Assembly (NCBI GenBank): GCA_016859345.1 | Contig: CM029122.1 | Location: forward strand, 7,565,575-7,629,574 | Reading direction: 5' to 3' | DNA length: 64,000 nucleotides | From: Istiophorus platypterus | Lineage: Eukaryota > Chordata > Actinopteri > Istiophoriformes > Istiophoridae | Part shown: piece by piece, positions 14,047 through 26,860 of the stretch | Numbering within the stretch: the stretch's first letter is position 1 | Layout: each line of letters opens with the position of its first letter | The notes under the pieces: model-generated | Database searches by the model: none | Told to the model about the DNA's origin: nothing | Seen by the model: only the letters and a program-made list of their open reading frames with translations | Translations under genes and position numbers: made by a program

Positions 14047-16215
14047 ACATTTTTGTGTGTGAGTTGCGGCCCTTAGTATCCTAGTGCTGGGTGATAAATT
14101 GATTAATGAAGTGTTCAGGCAGTCCTTCGCAACTTGTAAAGCTAGTAAACATGAGGTGATCATGTAATATTTATCAGATATTTGCCTTCAAATTGTTATT
14201 AGTCAGTGGTAAATATATCACTTCAAGGAGCAAAAAAACTCTGTATTTTGTTTTGTCAGTAGCCTGAATTGTCTGTTCGAGAAATGCCCAAAAAATTACA
14301 TTCGGCTATTTTCAGGTGACAGAGCCCTTGGTAGCAGTTTTTCATCAGAGGCATTCGAAGTAGTCTAGCGATGTTGTTGTTGTAGAAGTAAATATTTCAT
14401 CCCAAACCAAAGTTTTCAAACATTAAGAACTTATTTTACCTCAGACCATGAAATTTCACTTACCCGAACCATGTTGTGTTATTTCCAAACTGAACTTTTA
14501 CAATAGTGTTTTAAAAAACATAATGCAGGTTTATTTTTTTTACAATGATTTGTAATAATTTTGGAAGGCCCAGACAAACTGTCACTCTTCCAACAGGGGG
14601 GCATAAGATCAGAAAATGCTTATGTGCCATTCTTCAGACTAGTTATAAATGACATTTAATTTGGAGGACTTGATGGCTCATCAGTTCAGAGATAAATGAC
14701 AATATTTCTTTATCATGGCGCTTCCCAGAGTTTACTACTTAACACTTTGTCGAGTGAACTATGAGGACAACTTTTTAGTGATAAACTTTCTGAGATTTCT
14801 GACTTAACAAGATCCTCAGGACCACACAACTAAACCATTTGTTCTGGTTGCTTTGCACTTAAGGCATTATATTTGTGGAGGAAGTTCAGGTTCAGCTGAA
14901 CCCATTAGGTCCTCCGAAGGACATCCTTCATGGACTGTGTCCTTTAAAGAATCAAGCCCTTCAAGCAAGACACAGCTAACACAGACTTAAGACTCAAAGA
15001 GAAGCCATCATTACTGGGCTTGTTTTATTTGGGGCGCTCAATACATACCTTTTACCAAACATGTCAACAAACAATTACTTCATAGTTCCTGCACTCCAGA
15101 AAGACAGAAGTGTCAAATCAAAAAACTCTGACTGTGAAAGCACTGTGCTGGTGTCCCCTGATGGGTGTTTTTTCTCACGCCTGGGGAAAAAAGGGTTGTA
15201 AACTGTAGAAGGTAGCATGAAGTCCAGTGACTATGTCATGGTGTTACTTTTTTATATCTTTTACTTTAGTGTCTTCAAACTCAACTCCAACTGAACGATG
15301 TTTGAGGCGCTTCTTGAACAGAGACAGATGGAATCTATGGCTGAGATTGCTCATAGATTGTTAAAAGAAAACAAAAACAAACAATAAATGTTCCTGGCAA
15401 TTAACTTGCAGGCATCCAGGACTCCGATGTGCGTCAGAGCAGCGCGTCAGCAAGAGGGTGAAAATTTGTCAATGCACCCGGGTGTCATGTTTCCATCACT
15501 GCTGATCCGAGATGGAGCCAATAAACACCCGAGACTATTGCAGACTCATTTGACCCGGGAATGGATGCCGATTGTACCCTAACGCCACTCAAGACAAAAG
15601 CCAGATGTTGGTGGGTGTCAGTGGGCTTTTTGTCCAGGCTAAAAGGGAATAAAGAGGGACAATTGCTAGTTTTCATTTGAGCTTTATAATAAATAGATAA
15701 ATACTATGAGTGCCATGCGGGTACAATCTTCCAAAAAAAGCCAACTAATGAAATGAAATTCCTGTGTCTACAGAGTTAACAGTGCAAGTTTGACCCTGTT
15801 GTCCTCTCCACAGTAACAGCTAAAACTGAAAGACCATTCAGAGCACCAGATTGCAGTTTCCATCTGGCGGAATTGCTGTGCGACACAGGCAGAGTGTGAA
15901 CATCTTTTCGTAATTGTGGTTTCATAAAGAACAGCGTTGTCATTTGTTACGCTGCTCTCGCTGTAACACACATTGTTTCACACTGTGGGTTGTTTTTCCT
16001 TTGTCAGGTCCTAAGTCCTAACTCCACATTCTTTGATCAGGGCTACGTTCACCACCCTCATGCTTCTATAGCCTTTGAGAAAGACAAACACATGCAAGAA
16101 ACCTGTGTAATGAGCATAGCGCGCCTGCCTGTGTGTATGTGCGCTATATGAATCCAAGTTCATTTCAAACACTTGGTTCTTACTGGGAGTGCAGCCGAGA
16201 GCAAAAAAACACTGC

Positions 16216-16216
<1 letters not shown>

Positions 16217-16299
<83 letters not shown>
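16217..16299 (+). repeat. (GT)n microsatellite
   Basis: Perfect GT run of about 83 bp, then two TATTGATGTGTG units. The 154-aa His-Thr frame on the opposite strand is produced by it. Confidence 0.97.
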
Positions 16300-16301
<2 letters not shown>

Positions 16302-17140
16302 TGATGTGTGTATTGATGTGTGTTTGCGTGTGCATTGACAGCCTTTGAGCCAGTTCTCGCCTTCACTAAAAACGCTCAGGGCACAAAGCAGCCTTCCCCC
16401 CTCTGCTCCTGAGCATAGGCCCTGCTCTCGCTCTCTGACAGGAGCTGAAGGTAAGCACCAAAGACATCCTGACACACGCGCGTAAAAGCACTTTTGATGC
16501 AGGGAAAATGGACCGCTTTGCAGTGTACAAATAACAGCAAAATGTCAACAGAACGAGGCGAGTCCGACGGGAGGCAACAACACAAGCTAGGTTCAGATGA
16601 TATTACAGCGAACAAAACATGAGCGTCAACCACCAAAGGCCCTTTGCTTGTCTAGCTCGATATTCTCATTGTTTTGACTTTGTCTGTTTATCAAACCATC
16701 CATTTTTCCTGCATTCAGTCAAAAATGTATTAACCTACAGGAATATGCCAGGGGAAACACACAAGGGAAAAAGAAGGAAAGAAAGAGAAATAATTGTAAT
16801 AATAATTGTTGATTAACTGGCAAGTATTATTTTTTTGCTTGTCTGGCATTTTTTCTTTCACCCAAAAGGCCATTTTCATCATGCTGTAGTTCCTGTCACT
16901 GCTAACTCAACTAAGGACCGAAATTCTTGTTACTGACTCATGGGAATTTAATTTCACTTACAGTAAGTATTTTTTTTAATTTTTTTTTTTATGAAGTGTA
17001 CTCAGTTAGGCTGTTAGGGCATAATCAGAAAGATGTGATACTTAAACTAGAATGGTACTCAGCAGAGCATATACCTCCACTGGTATACACTGTCGAACAA
17101 CAAAAAACAGACTTTAGTGATAAAAAAAAATGAAATTCAT

Positions 17141-17312
17141 AGTTAATGGACCAGATCTGCCCAAAGATGTGATGGGTTCGACCCAGGTCCAAGCCACATC
17201 CCTCCACCAAGTTTGGTGAAAATCTGTTCAGTGTGTTTTGCGTAATCCTGCCAACAAACAAACCAACAAACGGACATTGGTGAAAACAACCTCATTGGCA
17301 GAGGTAATTAAA
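17141..17312 (+). repeat. Dispersed teleost repeat relic (AACAAACAAACCAACAAACGG end)
   Basis: CCAAGTTTGGTGAAAATCTG, TTTTGCGTAATCCTGCCAAC, ACAAACCAACAAACGGACAT and CCTCATTGGCAGAGGTAATT occur in the order seen in a widespread ray-finned-fish interspersed repeat. No protein remains. Confidence 0.65.
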
Positions 17313-18065
17313 ATTCTTCCAGCATTATGAAATCTGTTTGAAGACTTCTCACAAAGAATTACAGAGAGATTAGTTGACAGGCTGTGTTGTAAGTAACAAT
17401 CTAACTTGTCAGTCAGTAGCCTTCAAAAGAGCTATTTTTGTGTATAAACCTGAGTAGATGTTGTAGAAATTATTGTACCACTTTCTAATAAGCCACTTAT
17501 TATAAAGGTTTATAAGTTTTAACTAATTGCTTTATTGAAGGTTAATTAATAATTTACCAAGTTTTATAGGTCGGTTATGAGCCACATAACAATTATTGGG
17601 TTGCCCGGTCCTGAAATCTTATGCATGCTTACAACTCCAGACATGATGATTCCAACCCTTAATAAATTACTTATTGACATTTATAACTACAGACTCAGTG
17701 GTTATTTGAAAGTGAGAACCCCATGAGCATCTATTAATGCTTTGTCAACATTTAATAACTGCATTATTACTGATTAGAAAAAACAAGCACCTGCCTGTGG
17801 GGGGTTTTCACACAAACATCTATTCATTGTATACTATATTTGATAATTAACACATTAACTCTCTTCACCATCTGCCAGCCTTTAACTGCATCTTCTTAAT
17901 CTCAGCTAAAGCAGAATCACGTTTAACCTCATAACTCTTCTCATAATGGGATGACTCCGCCCGCTTTCTGTTGCTGGCCTGTGTTTACCTGTCAATCTGT
18001 ATCTCTGCACATTCCCTATAGGCCCTCACTCTTTCCTGTGAGGTGTGCTTGGTGAGGGCCGATTT

Positions 18066-18086
18066 GGGGGGGGGGGGGGGGGGGGG
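18066..18086 (+). repeat. Poly-G tract, 21 consecutive G
   Basis: An unusually long G homopolymer, 140 bp upstream of a 124-bp GT repeat. It can form G-quadruplex and is liable to sequencing or assembly length error. Confidence 0.9.
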
Positions 18087-18224
18087 TCAGGGTCCAGCGA
18101 TGCCGTGGAAGACAAGTGTCTGCTCTATCCCAGGGCTACACCTGTAGGTCATTGCAGGGGGATGCTAATCCCTCAGCCGCTCACTAATACTGATGATCTG
18201 CATCTGAGACCCTTTCCCCCGGGA

Positions 18225-18255
18225 GTGTGTGTGTGTGTGTGCGTGCGTGTGTGCG

Positions 18256-18348
<93 letters not shown>
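18225..18348 (+). repeat. (GT)n microsatellite with GC interruptions
   Basis: About 124 bp of GT with CG-bearing units (GTGCGT) near 18240-18265; the longest GT tract seen in the window. Confidence 0.97.
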
Positions 18349-18351
<3 letters not shown>

Positions 18352-20758
18352 GGGGGGATGGGAAAATTTTTTTCATTCGGTGTGTGAGTGTGCGTATATG
18401 TGAATGCTGGCGAGGGTGGAGCTATCTTTAAGGGATGCTGGGAGGGTAACTGGTCCGTTTTTCTTGGCCTCCACCTTCAGAAGGGGCTCAAATGCTCAGA
18501 TCCTAGGCTGAATAATTTGTCACCTATTTATATGGAGCAGAGAACTGGAAAAATGGCATGAGCAGGTGGTATGTTGTCTCGTTCCCTCTTCCTCGTGCCA
18601 TAGACAGATGTGTCTGGCTGCAACCCCCCCCCCCTTTTCTCTTGCCTTCTCCTGGGGCTCTCTTTTGATGCATTGCATTCTTGTTGTCTAAAATAAGTAA
18701 AGCAAACACTGCTCAGACTTTGTCATACAGTAATACCGGTGGATGTACTGTACATATGCAGGAGTCTGGCAGCCACTAGAGAGGCAATACTGAGCACTGT
18801 AATTTCTTAAATTGTTGCTGCTGTGATAAAACACAACACCCGCTTTTTCATATTTTTTCTTAAACACTACAAACTAACCATATCTTAATATGGGCCAACA
18901 CTGATTGCATTCACGACCTCATTAAAAAAGAAAAAGCATATACTATGTTCTATATATGAGTTTCCCACCATTAAAACCACCCATCACATTTAAACCGGAC
19001 CAATAACAGTTACACCAGGAACATTTACGTTTATTTAGACTCAGGTTGGAATTTTTGTTCTTTTGATTTCTTTTTTTTTTTTTGTTTGGGGTTTTTTTGA
19101 AGGTAGGGGGTCACATACAGCTAATGCTCTAATATCAATTGACATTCAGGTATTTGGTAAAATATTATTCCTGTATTTTGCGAGCAGCTAAACTTACAAA
19201 TATTATAGTATTAAAGAGCAGTAGATAGCAATTCAAGACAGAAAATGAACCAGTCTAGATAATTAATGACATCTTCTGATGTTGGCCCGGCTCATTCCCA
19301 ACACAAAATCCAAATGCAGATGTTTATGGGACATAAATAGATGCAAATAATAGCTTCACATCATACCACTGTATTGCAGCAATTCGGAGCATGAAAATGA
19401 TGGGCATGGACTAGCATTTCCATTAAATTATTACAGAAAGTGAGCAATACACAGTATTTCAGCTTTAACCAGCTCCAAAATAGAGGAAAAATAACTGAGG
19501 TAGAGGCCCTGAGCTTTCCTCACACTTTTCCGTACAGCCTAAATCCTATTGTTTCTAAACAGGCCCAGTAGCAGAACACATATACAACTGCTCAAACAGA
19601 TCACAGTAGCAGGTTTGTAAAAATGAGCGACAGGCTTAAAAACCTCTTATCTTTTACAATGTGATTGTGACTTGGAAATTGCCGTGATTGTGATGTAGGA
19701 ACCATTTATCTGTAATTAGCTCTTGATTTGAACTAACTTTACTGAACATAAGGTGATAATCAGAACTTTCCAAACCTCCTACAGTATATTAGAGTCAAAT
19801 ATTAAGTAGTGGAGAAAAATTCCAAATTTTAGCAGGGAAAAAGATGAAGAAAAAGAAAGTTAACAGCAGTGGTGAGATCAGCATGTTACTTGATTTGATT
19901 AGGTCGAATAAAAGGTAATCGGGTCTGTCCTTCGGCTACCTAACGCCAAACTCATGCACGCACTCACACACACACACACACACATACTGCTACTGCATGC
20001 TACTCATATTTCACCCCAAACACTACACACACATTCATATTTGAAGGTTTATCCCAGGCGGCCATTTCAAATTATTATGTATGTGATTCCAACCACACAG
20101 AGTAGAGAAAGTGTTTACTCTCTTCATTGAGGCGCTGGATAAGTTTAGAGCAGAAGCTAAGTGTACTACAGTCTATGGCAGAAGAATAAACATTTTCCTT
20201 TATAGCCTGAGGACCCACTTTTCATCTGTCAAGCATGTTTTAATAATTAATCTGTTTAATACACACACAGCATCTGCTGGGTACAACTCCCATCCTCCCA
20301 TTCAAACTGACTAGCACAGCTGCCACTGTTTGGGTGTACTGTACAGGTCTGGAATATGATAAGATTTTTTTTTTTTTTCTCTTCTCTGCAATACACAGTC
20401 AGAATACTACTATGCATGCTGACATACAGTATATAGACACACGCAGACTTGCACAAACTTGTGTATTCACAGACTAGTTCATGCTAAAAGGGTGAAGCCC
20501 TCGCTATGAGCCTACTTTCCCTATGTATTTCTCCTCGGTGAACAGGCCAAATGGGGATTGTGTAAATTAAATACATTTCTTTTTCCGGCAGCAGAGAGAA
20601 ATGATGCCAGATTAAGCCCATGAATATATACATGGGCGAGGGCTGACCTGTCTCCAGACGCCTGATTTCCCTGGAGGGGTGCTGACATGGTGAGGGGCTC
20701 CAGGGGTGTGTAGGTGTGTGTATGCATGCGTGTACTTGCTAGTCTGTTTGTGTGTGTG

Positions 20759-20760
<2 letters not shown>

Positions 20761-20805
<45 letters not shown>
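20761..20805 (+). repeat. (TG)n microsatellite
   Basis: About 45 bp perfect TG run following imperfect TGTG/TGCA alternation from about 20705. Confidence 0.95.
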
Positions 20806-20806
<1 letters not shown>

Positions 20807-20935
20807 GCACAGTACACCTCAGACAGAGGTGAGGAGATCTCTTGAACAGGCCCAAATTGAGCTTAATCTCATTCCTCATTGTGGTGGAACAAGAATGAAA
20901 TTGCACAATTGCACTTTAATCGACGATCGAACACC

Positions 20936-21057
20936 CTCTCCCCCTCCTCCCCCTTCTCCTTTCCTCTTTCTCTGCTTTTCATTTCTCTTGCTCTCTCTCT
21001 CCCTCTCCCTCTCCCTCTCCGTCTGTCTCTCTCACTTTCCTCTGTCTGTCTCTTTGT
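20936..21057 (+). repeat. Pyrimidine-rich (CT/CCCTCT)n low-complexity tract
   Basis: Over 100 bp of almost pure pyrimidine on the + strand with repeated CTCCCT and CTGTCT units; H-DNA-prone mirror-like composition. Confidence 0.85.
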
Positions 21058-22404
21058 GTCCTTGGCCTTAAATTCCCTACATGGGCTGGTGAGCATGATT
21101 GCCCGTTAGCCTTTATTTTCTCCTGTTTTTCTTTTTGTTCCAGTGGAAGCATCTAATAATGTCTGTTCAAGCAATCAGGAGGTTAATGTGGTTAGGATAA
21201 GGGCAATCTTAAACCAATAAAGGCCATACAGATGCTCTGCCTCTCTTTCATTCCACGTCTAATCCAGGAAGATTGTGATTTCAGGAATCTTGTGCTACAT
21301 CCGTTGCACTGGAGCGCGTCTCTATCATGAGCAGGAAGGATTCAGTCAGTCCCCTGGGGTTGATTACACACACACACACACGCACACACACATACACACA
21401 GTCATTTGTGCAGAACAGGTGCTTCTGATTAACTAAGGTAGGAAACCTTGGTACAGCTGAAAATTAGCCATGGGAAGGGCATTTGCCTTTCCCAGAGCAT
21501 AAAGGACGAAAAACGAAATAGATTTTCTTTTTTGGGGGGGGGGGCTCTCAGTCACAGTCACCCAGTCCTCACTGAGCATTCGTATTGAGCAGTTTGTCTT
21601 TTTCGGTTTTCTCTCTCTTCTGAGACATTGCTTGCAAAATCAATCAAACCACAGTATCCAGGAGAATCTATTTTTGTTATGAGTAAAAGGAGTTGAGGGC
21701 AACATCTGACTGCACTAAACTAACATTGACTGCGCGGGGATTACAGACATCCGCGTCAGTAACCACAAAGAAACACCCGCTACGGTTGAATGCAGCTCAA
21801 CCCTTAAGTTAACATTCTTCCATTTATGCCCTCATGATGCGATTAAAGGTTGAAAAAAAACCTGTGGCAGCAACAAAAGCAAAAGCACCAATGCCATAAA
21901 ATGCTTAAAGGCTGTAAAATAGCACTCAACTACTTGAGCAAATTGGAAATATTTTCTTCTGAAATATTACATTCTGTCAAGTGGTTACATGTGCAATTAA
22001 AACAGTGTATCTTTGACTGCAGCCAGCTGGAACATGTGCATGTGAATAATAACAGATTTATTATAAAACACACATTGCTTACATTAATTTGGTGGTTTTT
22101 CAGCATTATACTCAGGTGATAATGATCTCTGCACGTCAAAATGTGTATGCAAACATAATGAAAGGAAAGTGCGCGGAAAAACATACACCAAGGCAAGATC
22201 TGCCCCTGTTACATATTTAGAGAAAAGAAAATGCAGGCACTTGAGCCATGTAAAATGTGTTGATTTGTTGCTCAATGTGTTGGAACAAAACAATGCAACA
22301 AAGGTTCCCAGGCTGTTGTATCTGGGGTGGATGTACTCATTATGGCCCATAATGAAGGGCCCTGCTTACCGCTGTGCATCTACTCAGCAACACTGACGAC
22401 CTAC

Positions 22405-22409
<5 letters not shown>

Positions 22410-22441
<32 letters not shown>
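22410..22441 (+). repeat. (CA)n microsatellite
   Basis: About 32 bp perfect CA run. Confidence 0.93.
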
Positions 22442-22445
<4 letters not shown>

Positions 22446-22974
22446 TACACAGGCCAGGCCGCTGCCAGGCTGTCAAGTCCAAAAATAATTAGGCATCAAA
22501 ATGAGTTTCCCTGTTTTTTTTTGTTTTTTTTTCCTCCCCTTGTTCGTTTTATTCATGTGCTGGAACTCGGGAGACTGGCTAATGCAGTTAACATGCTCTC
22601 ATCATGAATTTTCATTACACCATTACATGGGTACATTACAAGAGCAGGGGAGCTGCGACTACAGGGATGCCGTCAGCGTGCACACACTGGCAGAAACACA
22701 CACACACACACACACACACACGCCAGACGCACATAAAGCCATGCATTTATTCAGATGCATGAATGCGAATCCGAAAGATGCGATTTTTACCCTTCTCTGG
22801 TATATGTGTGTGAAATAGCATTTTGAAACACTATCATCTTACATTGTTAATTTTTTAGGGCGCGGTCAGAGGAACAGTTCTTGATTTTAACAAATACTTC
22901 TGTATTTCTGTATTTTCTCGCCAAGATTTTGTAGGGAATCGATAACACTCTCATATCTGTCCAGTAAAGTTGAA

Positions 22975-23383
22975 GCTACAGCCAGCAGCCAGTTAGCTTA
23001 GCTTAGCACTGAGGACACAGACAGGCCTGCTCGGTCTGAAGGTCAGAAATACACCTACCAGCACCCCCAAAGCTCAGTAATTAACAAGATATTAAATATA
23101 TGACGTGTTGAATAGACAACTTTAGGTGTGCTAGTAATGTCAGGAAGGGACAAGGAAAATTCTAAAACTGAGGACCCGGAACCGTCAAATGTGCAAAATG
23201 TTTCTGCTTTAAAAGAGACCCTGATGAATAGCTGATGGTCAAAATAGAAGCCGAGGAACTTTCTGTCAGTCAGCTCATGACCAGTTAATCATTGCAGATT
23301 TTCTTTGGACAAAGCAAGGATAGCTGTTTCCCCCCATTTCCAGTCTTTTTGCTAAGATAAACTAACTAGCTTCTGGCTGTAGC
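22975..23383. mobile_element. 409-bp element with 33-bp terminal inverted repeats (MITE-like relic)
   Basis: The left end (22975-23007, beginning GCTACAGCCAGCAGCC) and the reverse complement of the right end (23351-23383, beginning GCTACAGCCAGAAGCT) agree at about 28 of 33 positions. The interior has no open frame for a transposase. The ends (AGTTAGCTTAGCTTAGC) and the interior string GATAGCTGTTTCCCCCCATT match a dispersed repeat family I recognise as abundant in teleost genomes. The class is uncertain. Divergence of the two ends implies an old, immobile copy. Confidence 0.75.
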
Positions 23384-23665
23384 AAGCAAAATCCCAAAAA
23401 GTTGAACTATTGTTTCAAGTGTCCAATATTAAAGCTCTGTTGCCTTAAGTACCAGGAAAAAGTTCACATCAAGAGTATGGTCTTATTTAGCCTTCATACA
23501 CTTACTGTAGTCAAACCAACACCCCTGCCTTTATTGCAATTCACATAGACAAAACTAAACTTAAAACACTTTTATGCACCAATGCCTTCAAGGGCAGTGC
23601 ATGTGTCAGTGAGCAAAAAGGGTGTGTGTGTTTGCATAAGTGTGTGTGTGTGTGCGCGTGCGCGT

Positions 23666-23719
23666 GTCTTAGTTGAAAATTGGGTTTCTTGGGGCTTCTA
23701 TTGCTGATATGTTCATGCT
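23666..23719 (+). repeat. Dispersed module copy A (GAAAATTGGGTTTC ... TATTGCTGAT)
   Basis: Matches copy B at 35283-35325 at 39 of 43 aligned positions, with a 9-bp insertion (TTGGGGCTT) in this copy. It follows a TGTGCGCGTGCGCGTG tract, as copy B does. Identity unknown. Confidence 0.75.
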
Positions 23720-23821
23720 CAATTACCCAAAGTCTCCTGGGGCTTAGGGAAGGTAAACACACATCATCTGGGCCTGATTTATTTCACTGTCCCACTGCAG
23801 CCTCGAATTAAGACATGCATG

Positions 23822-23848
<27 letters not shown>
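23822..23848 (+). repeat. (CT)n microsatellite
   Basis: About 27 bp perfect CT run followed by CA/CGCA alternation. Confidence 0.93.
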
Positions 23849-23852
<4 letters not shown>

Positions 23853-24879
23853 ATAAGCACACACACGCGCACACGCACAAAGATATGTGCATTATATTGT
23901 AACAGTTACAAAGGCGATTGTGATGATAATTGTTGCTTTGTCAGTTGCAGAATTTTACTCAGACAAAATATTCTGAGGAGCTCAGACTTTAAATCCCCAA
24001 GATCAAACAAGTTTATAGTTATCAGACAGTAATGCCTACAATTCTTACACAGCTAACTCATAAAAGTCCTGTTGCCATGACAGATAAGGAAGTGCTGGTT
24101 CCTTGTTGATTTGTTGCTCAGTGCATCCACTGAAGCCTAAACCTGCCACGTTCCCTGCCCTTCTTCCTTCCTTCCTTCCCCTCCCTTGTCTCTTGCCTTC
24201 CTCCTCACTTTCCTTTTTTACCCAACAGGTATCCACGGGTGGTCATGCATAGTGTATTTATTGATTCTTATGAATAGACTGTCAATTTAGAGCTTGACCC
24301 CCATTAGACCCCTGTTGGATCCTATCTAAAGCCAGTCAAGGGATCAGCACAGTGCCCCTGGTGAAACGTCTCATTGCTAATCACATGGAAAAGGAGGGAT
24401 AGGGGGAAGAGGACACTGGCCTGTTAGTCAGCTATTTATTGCTAACATGTACATCCTGGGCCTTTGGCAGATAAAGGTATGGGTCCTCCTAACCCTCTAC
24501 AATTTTTTTATCATCAAATGTCTGAATAATCACATCTACTTCTATCACATCATAATGCCAGACTAACAAAATATCCATAAATTACCACTTGCGTTCAGAC
24601 TCCAAGTACATTGAATATATATTGCCAATTTCCAACATATTTGTTTACTTTCTACGTGGATGTTTGTTTGCACACCTACTATTTACATCTTGCTGATCCG
24701 CACTTAGCCTCGCTGTTGAGTACTATTACCAACCTACAGATATCAGTAACTGTATCAATGCAGACACCTGTTAATAGAGAGCTCTTTCTTTTTAGCCACA
24801 CTAGTGGTGAGGCCCCGGGGCTGGCAGTTTCGTTCTGTCGGTTCCAACTCATTGGTCGACACTGGGATACCTTAACTGC

Positions 24880-24952
24880 TCTCGAATGTATTGCCATGAC
24901 ATTTTGTACAAACATTGCAGTCCCTTGAGGATGAAGCCATTTGACTTTGAAC
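24880..24952 (+). repeat. Fragment of the same teleost repeat family
   Basis: ATTGCCATGACATTTTGTAC followed by AAACATTGCAGTCCC and GAGGATGAAGCC resembles the portion of the same fish repeat that lies 5' of the copy near 1.85 kb. Short and diverged; family identity comes from recognised motif order. Confidence 0.5.
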
Positions 24953-26217
24953 CGTCTTTGAATGCATATGGGTGATGTTTGCTAGTTTCTGGGGGTGAAA
25001 ACTAAAGGTGTGCCAACTGTTCAGTTACCTGAGTAGTAGTCTTTGATGATGGAAGTTGCTTCCATACCACAATCACAGCAGTGAATCAATACACTTGAAG
25101 TTCAAAGCATTCTTCTTATAAAATTGGCTCATAGCAGAGAGCTGGATTCATTGTTTGGCATGTTAAGGCCTTTTTCTCTGATATTTACGGAGGAGGATGT
25201 AAACAAGACTCCTTATCTAACCATTTCATGTACTGTTTCTGCAAACACTAATATGGGTTTTTCCATTTCAGAATGCATGTAAAAGCAAAAATGTCCCATG
25301 TATCTGCAGCCACTTAGAAGCTATTGCATGTATGTTTGGCCTGTGGTCTGAGCATTATTTTAGTGGTGAGATTTTAGCCCAACCCATGAAAACCGAGAGG
25401 GAGAGCTTAACCTAGCCAGACATACTTCTAGGGACTTCAGGGGTCGGCGAACAGTCTAACACTTTTTTAAAATTGAGATTATACCAGTAAAGTGCATTTA
25501 CCTTTGCATATTTTGAGTCTATAATGAGTCGAGGGAGCTGTTTCTTCCAAGTTCTGCTTTAATTCCACATGAACGTAGAATATGTGAGTACATTACAAGG
25601 ATACACACAGAAACATTTCAACCACAAAATTGACATACACAGAATCGGACCTACCTGATGGAGACAATTTCTGGTGGAAATGTCGTCATGTCCATATAGA
25701 AAAAAAGAAATAGGAAATAGATATCAGATTAGGTTGGGAACCCCCACCCCCATATGGATGACATACAAAAAAAAAGAGGATAACATGAAAGAGTTGTGAA
25801 AAATCATAGTAGAAAAAGAGGAGCCTAATCAATCCAGCACTCTCCTCCCCTCTCCTCCTCTCTCTTTTGCCCATCTGTCCTCAGCCTCTTCTATCGCTAC
25901 TTCCAGGCTGTCCTGTGTGATTGTTTGTCTTCAGAGTGCCGCTGACTGCCAGACAGGACTGTAGCATCAGTGTTAGGAAGTGATGCTTTCTCTGGTGTAA
26001 GGCTTCGATGACAACGTCTGCCATGTTTCACTCTGATCTCTCCATCAGTGTGAATAAGTGTATCGCCACGCTTCCTCAGACTGTCACTCACTCCTCTGGG
26101 GAGACGTTCACACACCGGTCCTTATTATTTCTGCTGAGATGGACGCCTTCAGATGGAAATCCTACAGATGTAGATGTGCAGGCATACACATACAAACACA
26201 TGCACATGTTCATATAA

Positions 26218-26220
<3 letters not shown>

Positions 26221-26298
<78 letters not shown>

Positions 26299-26310
26299 CA
26301 TGCCTATATA

Positions 26311-26356
<46 letters not shown>
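26221..26356 (+). repeat. Compound (TG)n ... (TA)n microsatellite
   Basis: TG run 26221-26294, a short CGTGCATGCC spacer, then TA run 26305-26356. Six overlapping spurious open frames come from this tract. Confidence 0.97.
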
Positions 26357-26362
<6 letters not shown>

Positions 26363-26770
26363 GTGCATGTGTGTGTCTGTGTGTATTGTGTCTGGTATGT
26401 GTTTGCGTATATTATAGGGATATACGCACTTAGGAGTCTGAGGCAGACAGAGACATGGATGCATGCAGATGTAAATGTAAATTTTTTGTAAAAATATGTA
26501 AGCATGTACCCAGATTTTTACCCCCCCCACGCTTACACACAGTAAAACCCTAAGTTAGTCCCTGTTTAATCATCTGAAAACAATAATGCAAAACTGATTA
26601 ATATATGATGTGTGCGTGTGGTAGTGTGTTGATTCATGTGTGGATTTTTGGTCAAGCTACAGAATAGAGGCAGAAAGATTTGATAGACAAGACCAGAATC
26701 CTGTGTTGTGTTCGTGCGTGTGTGTTTGTACACATGAATTTCCCTGAGCTAGTTTATAGCGGCTGGTGTC

Positions 26771-26773
<3 letters not shown>

Positions 26774-26860
<87 letters not shown>
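26774..26860 (+). repeat. Compound (GT)n(GA)n microsatellite
   Basis: GT run to about 26846 switching to GA to 26860, the same GT-to-GA arrangement as at 1264-1349. Confidence 0.96.

Larger units (their letters stand above)
8600..16200. other. Gene-free region, mostly unique AT-rich sequence
   Basis: Apart from the AT repeat near 10 kb, the candidate element at 10180 and the repeat relic at 13936, I see no gene, RNA or mobile element. The stretch 11500-11880 is low-repeat and moderately GC-rich and could be regulatory. 14100-15770 shows nothing recognisable. Short open frames here lack codon bias or motifs. Confidence 0.7.
18350..22970. other. Gene-free region with CA and CT repeats
   Basis: Unique AT-rich sequence with a run of 11 C (18624-18634), a CA repeat (about 19966-19984), imperfect CA (about 21367-21400) and a run of 11 G (21534-21544). 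No coding exon or RNA gene was identified. Confidence 0.7.

Noticed and set aside
16011..16475. 154-aa minus-strand open frame
   Set aside because: Its core is a His-Thr run produced by the GT microsatellite at 16217-16299; flanks have no recognisable protein features.
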